From Limnochordia bacterium (GTDB lineage Bacteria; Bacillota; Limnochordia; Darwinibacteriales; B1SED10-159), in NCBI GenBank assembly GCA_007132255.1, contig SLOZ01000061.1, positions 1-6,006 on the forward strand: a stretch of DNA of 6,006 nucleotides, given 5' to 3'. Each line of letters starts with the position of its first letter. The first letter of the stretch is position 1. The position numbers and the translations under genes were made by a program. Positions 5,217 to 6,006 of this stretch are shown here, one piece after another. The notes beneath the pieces were generated by a model that was not told where the DNA came from, did not search any database, and was given only the letters and a program-made list of their open reading frames with translations.

Positions 5217-6006
5217 TTGAAATTGACGGAAATGCTTCGAGGCAAAGTAAAGGAATCCGAAGCGCGATCGAAGTCTGAAGAAGCCTCTTGGCATGAAGAA
5301 GTCCAGAGCATTCCGATTCGACTCATCAAAGCAAGTCAGTATCAACCGCGGCTGGAGTTTGCAGAGGACAGCTTGAACGAGTTAGCCAGAAGCATTGATG
5401 AACATGGTGTCCTCCACCCCATTGTTTTACGAAAAGCAGATGTTGGTTTTGAATTGGTTGTGGGAGAACGGAGACTGCGTGCGTGTAGAGTACTGGGATG
5501 GGAGAACATACCTGCGATTGTCCGAGAGATGTCGAACAAAGTTTCCGCAGAGCTAGCGTTGATCGAAAATCTGCAAAGACGAGACCTAGCGTTCTTTGAA
5601 GAAGCGGAAGGGTATCGTAACCTTATAGAAGAGTTTGGTCTCACTCAAGATGGGTTAGCAAAGCGGTTGGGAAAGAGTCAGTCGTCAGTAGCGAACAAGC
5701 TGCGGCTGTTGCGATTGCCAATGGAGGTCCGGCAGATTATTTCCCGGGGAATGTTGTCCGAACGGCACGCCAGAGCCATCCTGCGACTGGGTGAAGCTAA
5801 AGACCAGAAAAAAGTGGCAGAGCGTGTTGTGGCGAACGAATTGAATGTCAAGGAAACAGAGAAAATTGTAGAAACAATGGTTAAAGGAAACAAAGCAAAT
5901 AGATTGAAAAAAGCGGAGAAAAACGTAAAAGACAGCAAAAATGACGATTATAGGAATATTGTGAAGAACATAAAGAAACTGACTAACAAGTTGGAATCAA
6001 ACGGGT
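5217..6006 (+). CDS. noc: nucleoid occlusion protein Noc (ParB family), 3'-truncated by window edge
   Basis: A ParB-family CTP-dependent DNA clamp. Noc binds NBS sites across the chromosome, associates with the membrane and blocks FtsZ ring assembly over the nucleoid. The frame runs 263 codons without a stop to the window end; against B. subtilis Noc (283 aa) only about 20 residues should be missing. Seen: a possible amphipathic N-terminal helix (residues 1-13), QYQPR (41-45), GVLHPIVLR (64-72), the nucleotide-binding motifs GERRLRA (83-89) and ENLQRRD (117-123), a helix-turn-helix near LTQDGLAKRLGKSQSSVANKL (142-162) and SERHARAI (181-188), then a Lys-rich linker and the start of the C-terminal dimerisation helix. 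Gln155, Lys161, Arg166 and Arg183 align with the four positions that separate Noc from ParB DNA specificity (Gln, Lys, Lys, Arg in Noc), so Noc is favoured over ParB. The position next to rsmG agrees. I see no convincing promoter in the 137 nt before it. Confidence 0.92.
   Translation, partial: MKLTEMLRGKVKESEARSKSEEASWHEEVQSIPIRLIKASQYQPRLEFAEDSLNELARSIDEHGVLHPIVLRKADVGFELVVGERRLRACRVLGWENIPAIVREMSNKVSAELALIENLQRRDLAFFEEAEGYRNLIEEFGLTQDGLAKRLGKSQSSVANKLRLLRLPMEVRQIISRGMLSERHARAILRLGEAKDQKKVAERVVANELNVKETEKIVETMVKGNKANRLKKAEKNVKDSKNDDYRNIVKNIKKLTNKLESNG
5739..5752. promoter_or_regulatory. candidate Noc binding site (NBS) inside noc
   Basis: ATTTCCCGGGGAAT differs at one base (5749, G for A) from the published B. 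subtilis Noc consensus palindrome ATTTCCCGGGAAAT. It lies in the coding sequence for residues I174-M179 of Noc itself. A match this good is unlikely by chance in 6 kb, but binding is inferred, not shown. Confidence 0.5.

Overview
The window carries one co-directional block on the + strand: the 3' end of mnmE, two tandem mnmG genes, rsmG, a terminator, and then noc running off the right edge. The order mnmE–mnmG–rsmG–noc is the replication-origin-proximal cluster typical of Bacillota, class Bacilli. The protein sequences are Bacillus-like (MnmE ending in FCIGK, MnmG of about 630 residues, a Noc-type rather than ParB-type helix-turn-helix). Base composition is near balanced by eye through mnmE–rsmG and becomes AT-rich at the end of noc. 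A moderate-GC member of Bacilli, for example an Alicyclobacillus-like lineage, is a reasonable guess, but the window alone does not fix the genus.

Layout: positions 1-590 hold the C-terminal 196 or so codons of mnmE. Positions 602-2473 and 2463-4361 hold two full-length intact mnmG paralogues that overlap by 11 nt and look about half identical at protein level by eye. Positions 4351-5079 hold rsmG, also overlapping its upstream neighbour by 11 nt if the best-supported GTG start is used. Positions 5080-5216 are intergenic, with a rho-independent terminator and the ribosome binding site of the next gene. Positions 5217-6006 hold noc, starting at TTG and lacking only its last residues.

Function: MnmE (GTPase) and MnmG (FAD enzyme) together install the aminomethyl or carboxymethylaminomethyl group on wobble uridine 34 of tRNA. 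RsmG methylates the 530 loop of 16S rRNA. Noc is the DNA-binding nucleoid occlusion protein that keeps the division septum off the chromosome. The four translation genes are packed with overlaps or an 11-nt gap, implying co-transcription and translational coupling. noc is set apart by the terminator.

The unusual element is the second mnmG. Copy 2 keeps most family motifs; copy 1 keeps both catalytic cysteines, but several near-invariant positions around the active site are changed and one residue is inserted just after the first cysteine. This suggests functional divergence or a heteromeric MnmG. A second point of interest is a 13-of-14 match to the known Noc binding site inside the noc gene, together with Noc-type specificity residues in the protein.
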